Source of the DNA: Devosia soli
GTDB lineage: Bacteria; Pseudomonadota; Alphaproteobacteria; Rhizobiales; Devosiaceae
NCBI RefSeq assembly: GCF_000970455.1
Contig: NZ_LAJG01000024.1
Span: forward strand, 62,001-126,000
Direction: 5' to 3'
Length of the DNA stretch: 64,000 bases
The notes beneath the pieces were generated by a model. The model made no database searches and was not told the origin of the DNA. It was given only the letters and a program-made list of their open reading frames with translations. Both the position numbers and the translations under genes were made by a program. Shown one piece after another: positions 35,155-43,875 of this stretch. Position 1 is the first letter of the stretch. Each line of letters opens with the position of its first letter.

Positions 35155-35927
35155 TTGCCCCTCAGCACTTCATCGACGAATCGGAGATTGCCCGCCGTCA
35201 GTCCGGCATCGACTGGCAGGAGCGTGCCGGTAATGCCCGAGGCGGCATCCGAGCACAGGAACAGCGCCGCATTGGCCACCTCGACCGGGGTCACCATGCG
35301 CCCGAGCGGATAGTGCGGCAAGACATTGTCGAGGAGCGTCGGATCGGCCGCCAGCCGATGATCCCAGGCCGGCGTCCGCACCGAGCCAGGAGCGACGACA
35401 TTGGCCCGCACGCCTTCCGCGCCACGCTCGACCGCAATGCCCTTGGCATAAGCGACGAGCCCGGCTTTGGCCGCCGAATAGGCCGGGTTGCCATAATGGG
35501 CCATGGCATTGACGGACGAGATGAACACCAGTGCCCCGCCACCCCTTTGGCCCATGGCGGTAATGATCGGGTCGGTCAGCGCATAGGCGCCATTGAGATT
35601 GATGTTGAGTTCGCTCGCCCAGACCTGGTCATCGACCATGCCGAAGTGCTCGGCCCGGGTAAAACCCACATTGGCCACCACGGCATCATAGACGCCATGA
35701 TCGGCAATGTCGGCCGACACCGCCGCCCGCGTCCCGGCCATGTCGGCCTGATCGAAGAGCACGCTGCGTACGAGCGGCAGCCCATCAAGAAGGCCGGCCT
35801 CGCGATCCGCTCCAACGACAAGCGCGCCAGCCTCATGAAACACCAAAACCAACGACCGCCCGATGCCGCCACCGGCCCCGGTGATCAGCACGGTCTTGCC
35901 GTCTAGGCGGAAGGGATTTTCCGACAC
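35151..35927 (-). CDS. Short-chain dehydrogenase/reductase
   Basis: 258 residues from a GTG with GGAGG 7 nt upstream, preferred over an upstream frame to 35960. It has the cofactor motif TGAGGGIGRS, the Ser of FISSVNAMAHYG and the catalytic YSAAK. The C-terminus has the SDR dinucleotide-enzyme tail LPVDAGLTAGN. It probably oxidises or reduces a hydroxyl of the metabolite handled by the co-translated D-threonine-aldolase-like enzyme. Confidence 0.9.
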   Translation of the reverse strand: MSENPFRLDGKTVLITGAGGGIGRSLVLVFHEAGALVVGADREAGLLDGLPLVRSVLFDQADMAGTRAAVSADIADHGVYDAVVANVGFTRAEHFGMVDDQVWASELNINLNGAYALTDPIITAMGQRGGGALVFISSVNAMAHYGNPAYSAAKAGLVAYAKGIAVERGAEGVRANVVAPGSVRTPAWDHRLAADPTLLDNVLPHYPLGRMVTPVEVANAALFLCSDAASGITGTLLPVDAGLTAGNLRFVDEVLRGK

Positions 35928-35994
35928 TTTTGTTCCTCCAACGTGCGGGTAGTCCGGCACTAGGTTGTGTGGACAGTTCAGTCAGAGCGAGCCG

Positions 35995-36143
35995 AAAATG
36001 CCGGTTTTCGAGAAGTTCTGAGTGCTCAGAGAAAGGTCCAGTGGACCTTTCTCAGCGAAGAACGCCCATAGAGCTACGCTCGTAGGGCTTTGACGGAGCG
36101 TACATCAGTACGTGAGCACCGGAAGCGGAGAAAACTGGCGTTT
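35995..36143. other. Highly structured intergenic element (candidate MITE/RIME-like or RNA)
   Basis: Outer arms AAATGCCGGTTTTC (35996-36009) and GAAAACTGGCGTTT (36130-36143) pair with G-U wobbles only. Further inside, GTGCTC (36022-36027) pairs with GAGCAC (36114-36119). Inside these are a perfect 11-bp hairpin GAGAAAGGTCC-AGT-GGACCTTTCTC (36029-36053) and smaller hairpins CTACG/CGTAG and CGTAC-ATCA-GTACG. No open reading frame looks coding. Confidence 0.75.
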
Positions 36144-36174
36144 GCAGGCCGCTATGGCCAACCGGGCGCACGAC

Positions 36175-36558
36175 CTACGGCCCTTTATACGCCACGCAGT
36201 CTATCTCGACCTTGCAATCGACCATCATGCGGCTTTGCACGCAGGCCCGCGCTGGCGGATGCTCGCCGAAATAGCTCTTATAGACGCCGTTGAAACTCCA
36301 GAAGTCGCGCGGGTCATCGAGCCACACGCCCACCCGCACGATGTGCTCGGGCCCATATCCAGCTTCTTCCAGAATGGCCAGGACGTTCTTGATCGTCAGG
36401 TGCGTCTCGTCGACGATCGAGCCCTTGACGATCTCGCCATCCTTCATCGCCACCTGGCCCGAGACATAGAGCCAGCCGCCGGCTTCGACGGCGCGGGCAA
36501 AGGGCAGGTTCTGGCCACCGGCACCCGATTTTTCAGCGCCATAACGTTTGATCGGCAT
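36175..36558 (-). CDS. RidA (YjgF/UK114) family deaminase
   Basis: 127 residues. GGWLYVSGQVAMKDG, NVLAILEEAGYGPEHIVRVGVWL and PARACVQSRMMVDCKVEIDCVAY are the Rid-family segments; the Arg in VQSR occupies the place of the imine-binding Arg105 of E. coli RidA. Rid proteins hydrolyse reactive enamines/imines released by PLP enzymes, which suits the D-serine-dehydratase-like gene downstream. GAGGAGAGG precedes the ATG. It diverges from an M81 peptidase gene. Confidence 0.9.
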   Translation of the reverse strand: MPIKRYGAEKSGAGGQNLPFARAVEAGGWLYVSGQVAMKDGEIVKGSIVDETHLTIKNVLAILEEAGYGPEHIVRVGVWLDDPRDFWSFNGVYKSYFGEHPPARACVQSRMMVDCKVEIDCVAYKGP

Positions 36559-36748
36559 CGGCCTCTCCTCGATAGAGATGAAATTCAATTTCTTTTCTCA
36601 CCCGAAAAGCGGCTGAAATGAAGCCAAATCCGGCTCATGAGGCCCATAAGAGTGTAAATTTCTTACGTGAAGCCGCCCGATCTCTATGATAGTCTCTCAA
36701 TCGGCGTCGCATCCGGGCGCCCGCAATTCTTGCAGCTGGAAGCCTGTC

Positions 36749-38206
36749 GTGCGCGTCTTCACCGCGGCCCTCGCCACCGAAACCAATACCTTTTCGCCCA
36801 TTGCCATCGACAAGCGCGCCTTCGAGGCCTCGCTTCACGCCGGCCCTGGCGAACATCCGGCGACCCCAACGCTTTGCACCGCGCCGATCACCGTCGGGCG
36901 CGAGGTCTGCGCCCGCGAGGGCTGGACCCTGATCGAAGGCAGCGCCTCCTGGGCCGACCCCGCGGGGCTCGTCGCCCGCGCCACCTATGAAGAATTGCGC
37001 GACGCCATTCTCGATCAACTCCGTGCCGCCATGCCGGTCGATGCTGTGGTCATGGGCCTTCATGGCGCCATGGTCGCCCAGGGCTATGACGATCCCGAGG
37101 GCGATCTTCTGACCCGTATGCGTGAGATCGTCGGCCCCGATGTCCTCATCTGCGCCGAACTCGACCCCCACAGCCACCTCACTGCCAAGCGCGCCGCAGC
37201 GGCCAACTTTTTCGTCTATTTCAAGGAATTCCCGCATACCGACTTCGTCGACCGTGCCCGCGACCTCTGGGACATCGCCGTTAGCACCCTCAAGGGCGAG
37301 ATCAAGCCGGTCATGTCGATCTTCGACTGCCGCATGATCGACGTTTTCCCGACATCCAAGCAGCCGATGCGCGGTTTCGTCGACAAGCTGCTCACCCTCG
37401 AAAAGTCCGAACCGGGTCTTTTGTCTCTTTCGGTCGTGCACGGCTTTATGGCCGGCGACGTGCCGGAAATGGGAACCAAAGTGGTCGCCGTTACCGACAA
37501 TGATCCGACGAAGGGCGCAGCCTTCGCCGAAACGCTTGGCCGCGAACTCTTTGCCATGCGCGGCACCTTCATGGTTGCCCAGGTCGATGAAAACACCGCC
37601 GTGACCGAGGCCATGCTCGCGCCCAAGGGGCCTGTGGTCATTGCCGATGTCTGGGACAATCCCGGCGGCGGCACGGCGGGCGACGCCACCGTTCTTCTTG
37701 CCGAACTCATCCGCCGACAAGCGACCGACGTTGCCGTTGGCACCATCTGGGACCCGATCGCCGTCCAGATCTGCTTTGCCGCCGGCGAAGGCGCCGAAAT
37801 CCAGCTCCGATTCGGCGCCAAGTCTGCGCCCTATACGGGCCAGCCCATCGACAAGCGCGTTACGGTGAAAAGGCTTATCCGCGACGCCCAGATGCGTTTC
37901 GGCGAGAGTTTTGCGCCTTTTGGCGACGCCGCCTGGATTCACTTCGACGGCATCGACGTCATCCTCAACTCTACCCGCGCCCAGAGTTTTGATCCCAGCC
38001 TTTATTCGGCCCTCGGCATCGACCCGAAATCGCGGAAAATTCTGCTGATCAAGTCGACCAACCATTTTTACGACTCGTTCTCGAAAATCGCGTCCGAGAT
38101 CATCTACTGTTCGGCCGGCAAACCCTATCCCAACCGCCCGGCGGAAACCGACTATCGCAAAGCGCCAAAAACCATCTGGCCGATGGTTGAAAACCCATGG
38201 GGCTGA
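36749..38206 (+). CDS. M81-family metallopeptidase (MlrC-like), copy 1
   Basis: 485 residues from a GTG with GGAAG 7 nt upstream. It opens VRVFTAALATETNTFSPI, typical of M81, and has MGLHGAMVAQGYDDPEGDLL, CAELDPHSHLT, and WDNPGGGTAGDATVLL: candidate zinc ligands and family Gly-rich loop. MlrC of Sphingomonas cleaves linear microcystin, but most members have unknown substrates. It is divergent from ridA near D-amino-acid genes, so a role in small peptides or modified amino acids is possible. Confidence 0.88.
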   Translation: MRVFTAALATETNTFSPIAIDKRAFEASLHAGPGEHPATPTLCTAPITVGREVCAREGWTLIEGSASWADPAGLVARATYEELRDAILDQLRAAMPVDAVVMGLHGAMVAQGYDDPEGDLLTRMREIVGPDVLICAELDPHSHLTAKRAAAANFFVYFKEFPHTDFVDRARDLWDIAVSTLKGEIKPVMSIFDCRMIDVFPTSKQPMRGFVDKLLTLEKSEPGLLSLSVVHGFMAGDVPEMGTKVVAVTDNDPTKGAAFAETLGRELFAMRGTFMVAQVDENTAVTEAMLAPKGPVVIADVWDNPGGGTAGDATVLLAELIRRQATDVAVGTIWDPIAVQICFAAGEGAEIQLRFGAKSAPYTGQPIDKRVTVKRLIRDAQMRFGESFAPFGDAAWIHFDGIDVILNSTRAQSFDPSLYSALGIDPKSRKILLIKSTNHFYDSFSKIASEIIYCSAGKPYPNRPAETDYRKAPKTIWPMVENPWG

Positions 38207-38224
38207 TCTACCCCGCTCTCGATT

Positions 38225-38293
38225 GTCACCCCGGCGAAGGCCGGCGCCCATCCTGAAATCTCAAGATGGCTCCCCGCCTGCGCGGGGATGACA
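38225..38293. repeat. Palindromic intergenic repeat, family B
   Basis: GTCACCCCGGCGAAGGCCGG, a 28-nt spacer, then CCCCGCCTGCGCGGGGATGAC. It lies between the M81 gene and the GH20 gene, which converge here. Confidence 0.75.
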
Positions 38294-38408
38294 GCCGGTT
38301 CATGACGATAGCCTAACCAACTCCGCCTTCCCCACACGTCGACGCTAACGGACTGCTAACAGAAAGCCGCCGCTCGAGACCGGCGGTCTGGGTAATTTTG
38401 TGCTTTTC

Positions 38409-40421
38409 TTATTCGGCTGCCCAATGCCCATACATGATCGGCATGAGCCCGACGAGCGCCTTGAACCGCTCCCAGCTCTTCCGCTCCGGTAGCGTCCACC
38501 CGGCCTCTGCCACCGCTGAAAGCCTAGGAAAAACAAGACGATCGAAGATCGCGCGATCGGTCATCGATTCCGACCAGATGCAGCTCTGGACGCCGAGCAG
38601 GTGCTTCAGTCCCTCTTCGGAAAACCCTGCCCGCGCCTCGAATTCATAAGTCTCCTGCGGTCCCGACCACCCGGCCCACCCGGCGCCGGGCTCCGCCCAG
38701 GAAATTCCATTCGCCATATCAAGGTAATAACGCTGGCCTGGCGAAACGACGATGTCGAAGCCGCGCTCGGCAAGCGCGGCGTTGATCTCCACATTGCGCC
38801 AGCCGATGACATAGGATTTTGCCTTGTCCACCGCATCGCCATGGGCTGCTTCTTCCCAGCCACCGGTTATCGCGCCCTTGGATGAGATATAGGCATGGAC
38901 GCGCTTGATGAACTCGGCCTGGAGGATCGCCGTGGGCGAACCTTCGATTTCGTCTGCGCCGTGGTGATTGCCCAACTGGTTGAACTGCTTGGCATGTTTT
39001 TCGCGCATCGCCGGACCAGCAAGCGTCTCGATCATGTCGAGCGCCAGCGGCGAGCCCGACCAGGCAGCCAGCGGCACCTCGTCGGCGCCGAGATGGAAGA
39101 TGCCCGCCGGAAACAGGTCCAGCACTTCGTCGATCACCGTCTCGACGAACTTATACACGGGCTCATGCGCCGGATTTAGACTGTTGTTCGGAAAACCCTG
39201 GACCGATTGGTATTCGCCGGTCTCGTTCGGGTCGCGCAATTCGGGGAGGGCCTGCAACGCCGCATAAAAGTGCCCAGGCATGTCAATCTCGGGGATTATT
39301 GTGATCCCGAGACTATCGGCGAGTGCAACAATCTGCCGAACGACATTTTTGGAATAAAAGCCACCTGTCGGCTGCGGTCCCGAACCGAGCAGTGGCGGAA
39401 GCGCCTTACCATGCCCGCGCCAGGCAGCGACTTCCGTCAGCGCCGGATAGGCGTCGATCTCGATGCGCCAGGCCTCGTCCTCGGTCAGGTGCCAGTGGAA
39501 CCGGTTCATCTTGTTCCAGGCCATGATCTTGAGAAGCTGGCTGACTTCGGCACCGGTATAGAATTGGCGCGCCACATCGAGATGCGAGCCGCGGAAACCG
39601 AAGCCCGGCTCATCGGTGATCGTACCACCTGTGGGGAAGCTGAAAGTGTGCGGATAGTGTCGCGCGCCGCGCAGGATTTGTCCAAGCGTGACAAGGCCAT
39701 AGAACATACCCTGCCGCGTGCTGGCGGCAATGCTGGCGCGATCCTCGCCAAAGCTCAGTTCATAAGCCTCCGGCCCGAGGCCCGCCTTTTCGATGACATC
39801 GACCGGCATGCCGGCTTCCGAGGCCGGGCGCACGATGGCTTCGACCGGAAAGAGGTCGTCGACAAGCCCGGCAAAGGCCGCGGCGGCGCGGTTGGCCGCT
39901 TCGCTCTGCGGTTTGAGATCGAGCCCGACCGGCGCGATCCGGCCGCCGGTCGTTGCGACGGACTTGGGCCAGGGAATGATCGGGTGGGCAACCGGCGCCT
40001 TGGCTGGCACCGGAAATTTCGCCGCGCCTTTCAGCAGCGGCGCGTTGTGCCCCTTGCCCTTGGTCGGCTGGGTGGGAATGGTGACGACCTGACCATTCTC
40101 CAACACCACATAAGCTGAATTTGCGCCGTCGCTCCAATGCCTTAGCCCATAGGAGAGACCGCGCGCCGTTGCCGTCCAGGTGGCACCAGGCTCAAGCACG
40201 AAGCCGTCGGGCGGCGCGATCAGCGTGTGGTTCGAGAGGCGCTTCAGGAGCTTGCCGTTCTCGAGCGTCGCATGCGGATCGACGCGGGCGGGCCCTGAAA
40301 AGCCGAGCTCAAAGTTACTCGCTGCCTCGTCCCCGATATTGGTGAGTTCGATGCCGTAGCCGAGCGGCTCGGTATCGGAGGCGGGCGTCCAGGTGGTGAC
40401 GAGAGAAAATTGCGCAGTCAT
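38409..40421 (-). CDS. GH20 beta-N-acetylhexosaminidase (cytoplasmic)
   Basis: 670 residues without signal peptide. An N-terminal beta-sandwich (about 1-130) is followed by the GH20b domain (about 145-265), then the catalytic barrel from about 270. The catalytic pair Asp447-Glu448 lies in FHLGADEVPLAAW. Other conserved parts are FRGSHLDVARQF, FHWHLTEDEAWRIEI and IIPEIDMPGHFYAAL. It should remove terminal beta-GlcNAc/GalNAc from small oligosaccharides after import. It is the last gene of a leftward ABC transporter operon with an RpiR regulator. Confidence 0.94.
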   Translation of the reverse strand: MTAQFSLVTTWTPASDTEPLGYGIELTNIGDEAASNFELGFSGPARVDPHATLENGKLLKRLSNHTLIAPPDGFVLEPGATWTATARGLSYGLRHWSDGANSAYVVLENGQVVTIPTQPTKGKGHNAPLLKGAAKFPVPAKAPVAHPIIPWPKSVATTGGRIAPVGLDLKPQSEAANRAAAAFAGLVDDLFPVEAIVRPASEAGMPVDVIEKAGLGPEAYELSFGEDRASIAASTRQGMFYGLVTLGQILRGARHYPHTFSFPTGGTITDEPGFGFRGSHLDVARQFYTGAEVSQLLKIMAWNKMNRFHWHLTEDEAWRIEIDAYPALTEVAAWRGHGKALPPLLGSGPQPTGGFYSKNVVRQIVALADSLGITIIPEIDMPGHFYAALQALPELRDPNETGEYQSVQGFPNNSLNPAHEPVYKFVETVIDEVLDLFPAGIFHLGADEVPLAAWSGSPLALDMIETLAGPAMREKHAKQFNQLGNHHGADEIEGSPTAILQAEFIKRVHAYISSKGAITGGWEEAAHGDAVDKAKSYVIGWRNVEINAALAERGFDIVVSPGQRYYLDMANGISWAEPGAGWAGWSGPQETYEFEARAGFSEEGLKHLLGVQSCIWSESMTDRAIFDRLVFPRLSAVAEAGWTLPERKSWERFKALVGLMPIMYGHWAAE

Positions 40422-40480
40422 GACAATCTCTTTGGCTGGAAAGGCCGCCGCTCGGATGGGCGCAGGGCCGGAAAATCGGG

Positions 40481-41347
40481 TCAGTCGCCGAGCGGCTGTC
40501 CATCGTCGCCGTCGCGATTGACGACGAGCTGGTGCTTGATCCGCCGCATGCTCGCGACCGCTGCCGGACCGAGGCGGGTTGCAACGGTTTGCGAAAGCAC
40601 ATCGACCGTCGCCAGGAAGGCATAACGCCCAGGGGTCGGCCGCAGGATATCGGCATTCTCATGCCAATTGACCGGCAGCAGGATGTCGGACTGCGCCGAA
40701 ACCATCGAGCCCGAGCGCGTCGCGACAACCCGCGTCAACCCATATTCCTCTGCGACCGTCAGGGTCTTGGCGAGCTGGGCATTGTTGCCCGATAGCGAAA
40801 AGGCCACGATGACCGTGCCCGGCGGCGCAGCGGCGACACGCATCAATTGCAATTGGTGATCGTCGGTCGAAGCGACCTTGAGGCCAAGGCGAAAAAGCCG
40901 CGTTTCGATTTCGCCGGCCATCATCGAAGAGGCCCCGCCCGACCCGAAGGACAGCACGAAACTCGATTTCGCAATGCTTTCGGCTGCCCGCTCGACCGCG
41001 GCGAAATCAAGGTTATCAAAGGTTTCGTAGATGATCGACTGGATGCCATTGACGACGCCCTGGGCGATCTCGTGCACCGAACTCGGGCCCGCTGCGGGCG
41101 CAAAGTAGCGCTGGCCGACAAAGCGGGACTGGGCCAGCCGTACCTTGAAATCGGCATAGGAATCGCACCCCAGACGCCGGCAGAAGCGCGTTACCGTCGG
41201 CGGCGACACGTCGGCATGGGCGGCGAGATCGACGATGCTCATCTTGAGGACGCTGTCGACATCGGCGAGGACGATCTCGGTCAGCGCCCGTTCGGAGCGG
41301 GTGAAGTCGTTCTTCTCGGTCTGCAACAGTCCGACAATGTCGAGCAT
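40481..41347 (-). CDS. RpiR-family regulator (HTH + SIS)
   Basis: 288 residues. An N-terminal helix-turn-helix (about 33-63) has DLAAHADVSPPTVTRFCRRLG. The SIS sugar-phosphate-binding domain (about 120-255) has VLSFGSGGASSMMAGE and AFSLSGNNAQLAKTL. It sits within the amino-sugar operon between the ATPase and GH20 genes, 27 and 59 nt away, and likely represses or activates it in response to a phosphorylated amino sugar. Confidence 0.93.
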   Translation of the reverse strand: MLDIVGLLQTEKNDFTRSERALTEIVLADVDSVLKMSIVDLAAHADVSPPTVTRFCRRLGCDSYADFKVRLAQSRFVGQRYFAPAAGPSSVHEIAQGVVNGIQSIIYETFDNLDFAAVERAAESIAKSSFVLSFGSGGASSMMAGEIETRLFRLGLKVASTDDHQLQLMRVAAAPPGTVIVAFSLSGNNAQLAKTLTVAEEYGLTRVVATRSGSMVSAQSDILLPVNWHENADILRPTPGRYAFLATVDVLSQTVATRLGPAAVASMRRIKHQLVVNRDGDDGQPLGD

Positions 41348-41374
41348 TTCCCGCCTCCCCCGGTCTCCTCGGCC

Positions 41375-42451
41375 TTAGTAGACAGCCAGGCCCCGTGCGT
41401 CGAAGAGATGAGCATCGGCCACCGAAAAGCTGACGCGCAGCGGCTTGCCATCGGCGATCTCCGGATTGCCTTCGAAAAGGCCGATAAAGGCTTCCCCCCC
41501 GGGCAATGTCGAATAGGCGATGGTGTGGATGCCGAGGTGCTCGACGATATTGGGCACGGTCTCGATGGTGAACTCGCCTTCGCCCAGGCTCATGTGTTCG
41601 GGCCGAATCCCGACCGTCACATCCTGGCCGGCAACGGCGGTGCTCGTCCGCGGCAGCCGCAGCATGCCGAGCGAGCCAAGATCGACTGCAACGGTCGAGC
41701 CATCGGCGCTGCGCACCTTGCCATTGATGAAATTCATCTTGGGCGAACCGATGAAGCCGGCGACGAAGAGATTGTCGGGCTTGTGGTAGAGGTCGAGCGG
41801 CGAGCCGACCTGGCTGATTTCACCGGCATTGAGCACGACGATCTTGTCGGCCATGGTCATGGCTTCGATCTGGTCGTGAGTCACATAGATCATGGTCGAA
41901 CCGAGCCGCTTGTGCAGCTCCATCAGTTCGATGCGCATTTCCGAGCGCAGCGCCGCATCGAGGTTCGACAGCGGCTCGTCGAACAGGAAAATCTTGGGCT
42001 GGCGCACGATGGCGCGGCCAATGGCGACGCGCTGGCGCTGGCCGCCCGACAGTTGGCCCGGGCGGTGCTGCAGCCGCGATTCGAGCTGCAAAACCTTGGC
42101 CGCAGCGCCAACGCGCTTGTCGACTTCGGCCTGGGGGAGTTTTTCGACACGCAGCGGGAAGGCGATGTTCTCGTAAACGCTCATATGTGGATAAAGCGCA
42201 TAGGACTGGAACACCATGGCGATGCCACGCTCGACCGGTGGCAGATCGTTGACGACCTTGCCGCCGATCTCGATCTGACCTTGGGTGACGTCTTCAAGGC
42301 CGGCGATCATGCGCAGCAGCGTCGATTTTCCGCAGCCGGAAGGACCGACGAAAACCACGAATTCACCCTCGGCCACCTCAAGGTCGATGCCCTTGATGAT
42401 GCGGGCTTCGTTGAAGGATTTTTCGAGGCGCTTGAGGCTCAGTTGCGACAT
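41375..42451 (-). CDS. Carbohydrate ABC transporter ATP-binding protein (UgpC/MsmK type)
   Basis: 358 residues. Walker A GPSGCGKSTLL (36-46), Q-loop FQSYALYPHM, signature LSGGQRQRVAIGRA (134-147), Walker B IFLFDEPLSN and a C-terminal OB-type regulatory domain (about 240-358) typical of CUT1 ATPases. It energises the two permeases encoded upstream. The ATG at 42451 is used; the longer frame to 42496 is not supported. Confidence 0.95.
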   Translation of the reverse strand: MSQLSLKRLEKSFNEARIIKGIDLEVAEGEFVVFVGPSGCGKSTLLRMIAGLEDVTQGQIEIGGKVVNDLPPVERGIAMVFQSYALYPHMSVYENIAFPLRVEKLPQAEVDKRVGAAAKVLQLESRLQHRPGQLSGGQRQRVAIGRAIVRQPKIFLFDEPLSNLDAALRSEMRIELMELHKRLGSTMIYVTHDQIEAMTMADKIVVLNAGEISQVGSPLDLYHKPDNLFVAGFIGSPKMNFINGKVRSADGSTVAVDLGSLGMLRLPRTSTAVAGQDVTVGIRPEHMSLGEGEFTIETVPNIVEHLGIHTIAYSTLPGGEAFIGLFEGNPEIADGKPLRVSFSVADAHLFDARGLAVY

Positions 42452-42553
42452 TTTTGCGCGGCTCCGGTCGGCGGGTCGGTTCCCGCGGGCAGGCATTCTG
42501 GGAAATGGTGGCCACCGCCGCCCTCAAGAGGGCGACGGCGGGATCAGACGAGG

Positions 42554-43777
42554 TTACTTGTACTGCTCGAGTTCGGCAGCGGCCTTTTCGAGGGCAGCCT
42601 GCGGTTCGGCAGCGCCGGTCACCACCGACTGCACCATCTCGATCAGCGTGTTTTGCAGGCCGATATAGTCGGTGAACAGCGGCTCGGGACCACCGAATTC
42701 GATGCCGTCGAGGAACGGCTTCCAATAGGGCTTTTCTGCCAGGAGTTCAGCAGTCTGCGGTTCGAGCGGACGGAGCGGGGTCAGGCCCTGTGCCATTTCG
42801 GCGTTCCACTGGCGTTCGCCGGAGGTGATGTACTTGGCAAGGCTGGTGGCCTGTTCTTCGACGCCGGTGCCCTTGAAGATGGCGAGAGCGTCGGTGATCA
42901 GCAGCGTGCCGGGACCCTTGGCATCCGGACCGAGCGGGAGCGGGGCAACACCCCAGTTCATGCCCTTTTCGGTCGCAAGGTTGCCGGCATTGGGGGAGGC
43001 TTCGATCATGGCGACGCCACCGTCGAGCCAGATCGCACGAACTTCGTTCTGTTCGTAGGCGGTCGGGCCTTCTTCGGAATAGGGCGTGATGTCCTTGATC
43101 GCAGTCAGGGCGGCCAGGACCTGCGGGGAGTTGATGACGATATTGCCATCGGCGTCGATCACGAGACCATCATTGGTGTAAACCCAATGAAGGAACTGGT
43201 GCATGGTGTTGTCAAAAGTCTTGGCGACAAGGCCATAGCCCGCGGCGTCGGTCTTTTCGGTGATCTGCTTGGCGAAAGCGATCTTTTCTTCCCAGGTCTT
43301 GGGCGGGGTTTCCGGATCAAGACCAGCTTGTTCGAAAAGGTCCTTGTTCCAGTAGAGGGCCTTGGTCGAGAAGGCGACCGGAACGCCCCACTGCGTGCCG
43401 TCGAAGGTCACGGTTTCGGGAACGTAGTTGTAGTAGCCGGCCTTTTCTTCGTCGGTCATCGGCACCGGAACGATGAGGTCGTTCTGGGCGAACTGCTTGA
43501 GCGTGCGCGAGCCCACATAGGCAAGAGCAACGGGCGTACCGGCAGCGGCAAGCGTCGTCACTTTATCCTGGCACTGGCCCCAGCCGACCACTTCCGGCAC
43601 GACCTTGTAGCCCGGGTTTTCAGCTTCCCACTCGGCGAAGTATTCGGCATAGCCGGCGGTAAGCTCGTCGCCGCAGTTGATGAAGGAGATTTCCTTCACG
43701 TCCTGGGCGAAGGCACCGGTGGCGGCGCTGGTCAGTGCCAGCATCGACACGGCCATCAAACCGATAGTCTTGTTCAT
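42554..43777 (-). CDS. Extracellular sugar-binding protein of ABC transporter (CUT1)
   Basis: 407 residues with a cleavable signal peptide (about 1-24, MNKTIGLMAVSMLALTSAAT then GAFAQ). The mature part has SBP family 1 features: FINCGDELTAGYAEYFAEWE, WGVPVAFSTKALYWNKDLFE and many Trp and Tyr for sugar stacking. It works in the periplasm with the adjacent permeases. An oligosaccharide of amino sugars is likely from the GH20 gene in the operon; ligand not provable from sequence. Confidence 0.93.
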   Translation of the reverse strand: MNKTIGLMAVSMLALTSAATGAFAQDVKEISFINCGDELTAGYAEYFAEWEAENPGYKVVPEVVGWGQCQDKVTTLAAAGTPVALAYVGSRTLKQFAQNDLIVPVPMTDEEKAGYYNYVPETVTFDGTQWGVPVAFSTKALYWNKDLFEQAGLDPETPPKTWEEKIAFAKQITEKTDAAGYGLVAKTFDNTMHQFLHWVYTNDGLVIDADGNIVINSPQVLAALTAIKDITPYSEEGPTAYEQNEVRAIWLDGGVAMIEASPNAGNLATEKGMNWGVAPLPLGPDAKGPGTLLITDALAIFKGTGVEEQATSLAKYITSGERQWNAEMAQGLTPLRPLEPQTAELLAEKPYWKPFLDGIEFGGPEPLFTDYIGLQNTLIEMVQSVVTGAAEPQAALEKAAAELEQYK

Positions 43778-43875
43778 TCTAGTCTCCCTTGATGTGGGTC
43801 CCCTCGGACCCTCTCAGGAGGCCGTCCGTCGTCTTGCGAGGCGCCGAACGGTCTCCAATTCCCTGTTGGTCTGGC

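Noticed and set aside
36635-38251. A 538-codon minus-strand open frame opposite the M81 gene
   Set aside because: Shadow of the M81 coding strand; no recognisable motif.
40847-43792. A 981-codon open frame on the plus strand
   Set aside because: It is antisense to the RpiR, ATPase and binding-protein genes, which have clear domains, and has the composition of a GC-rich shadow frame.
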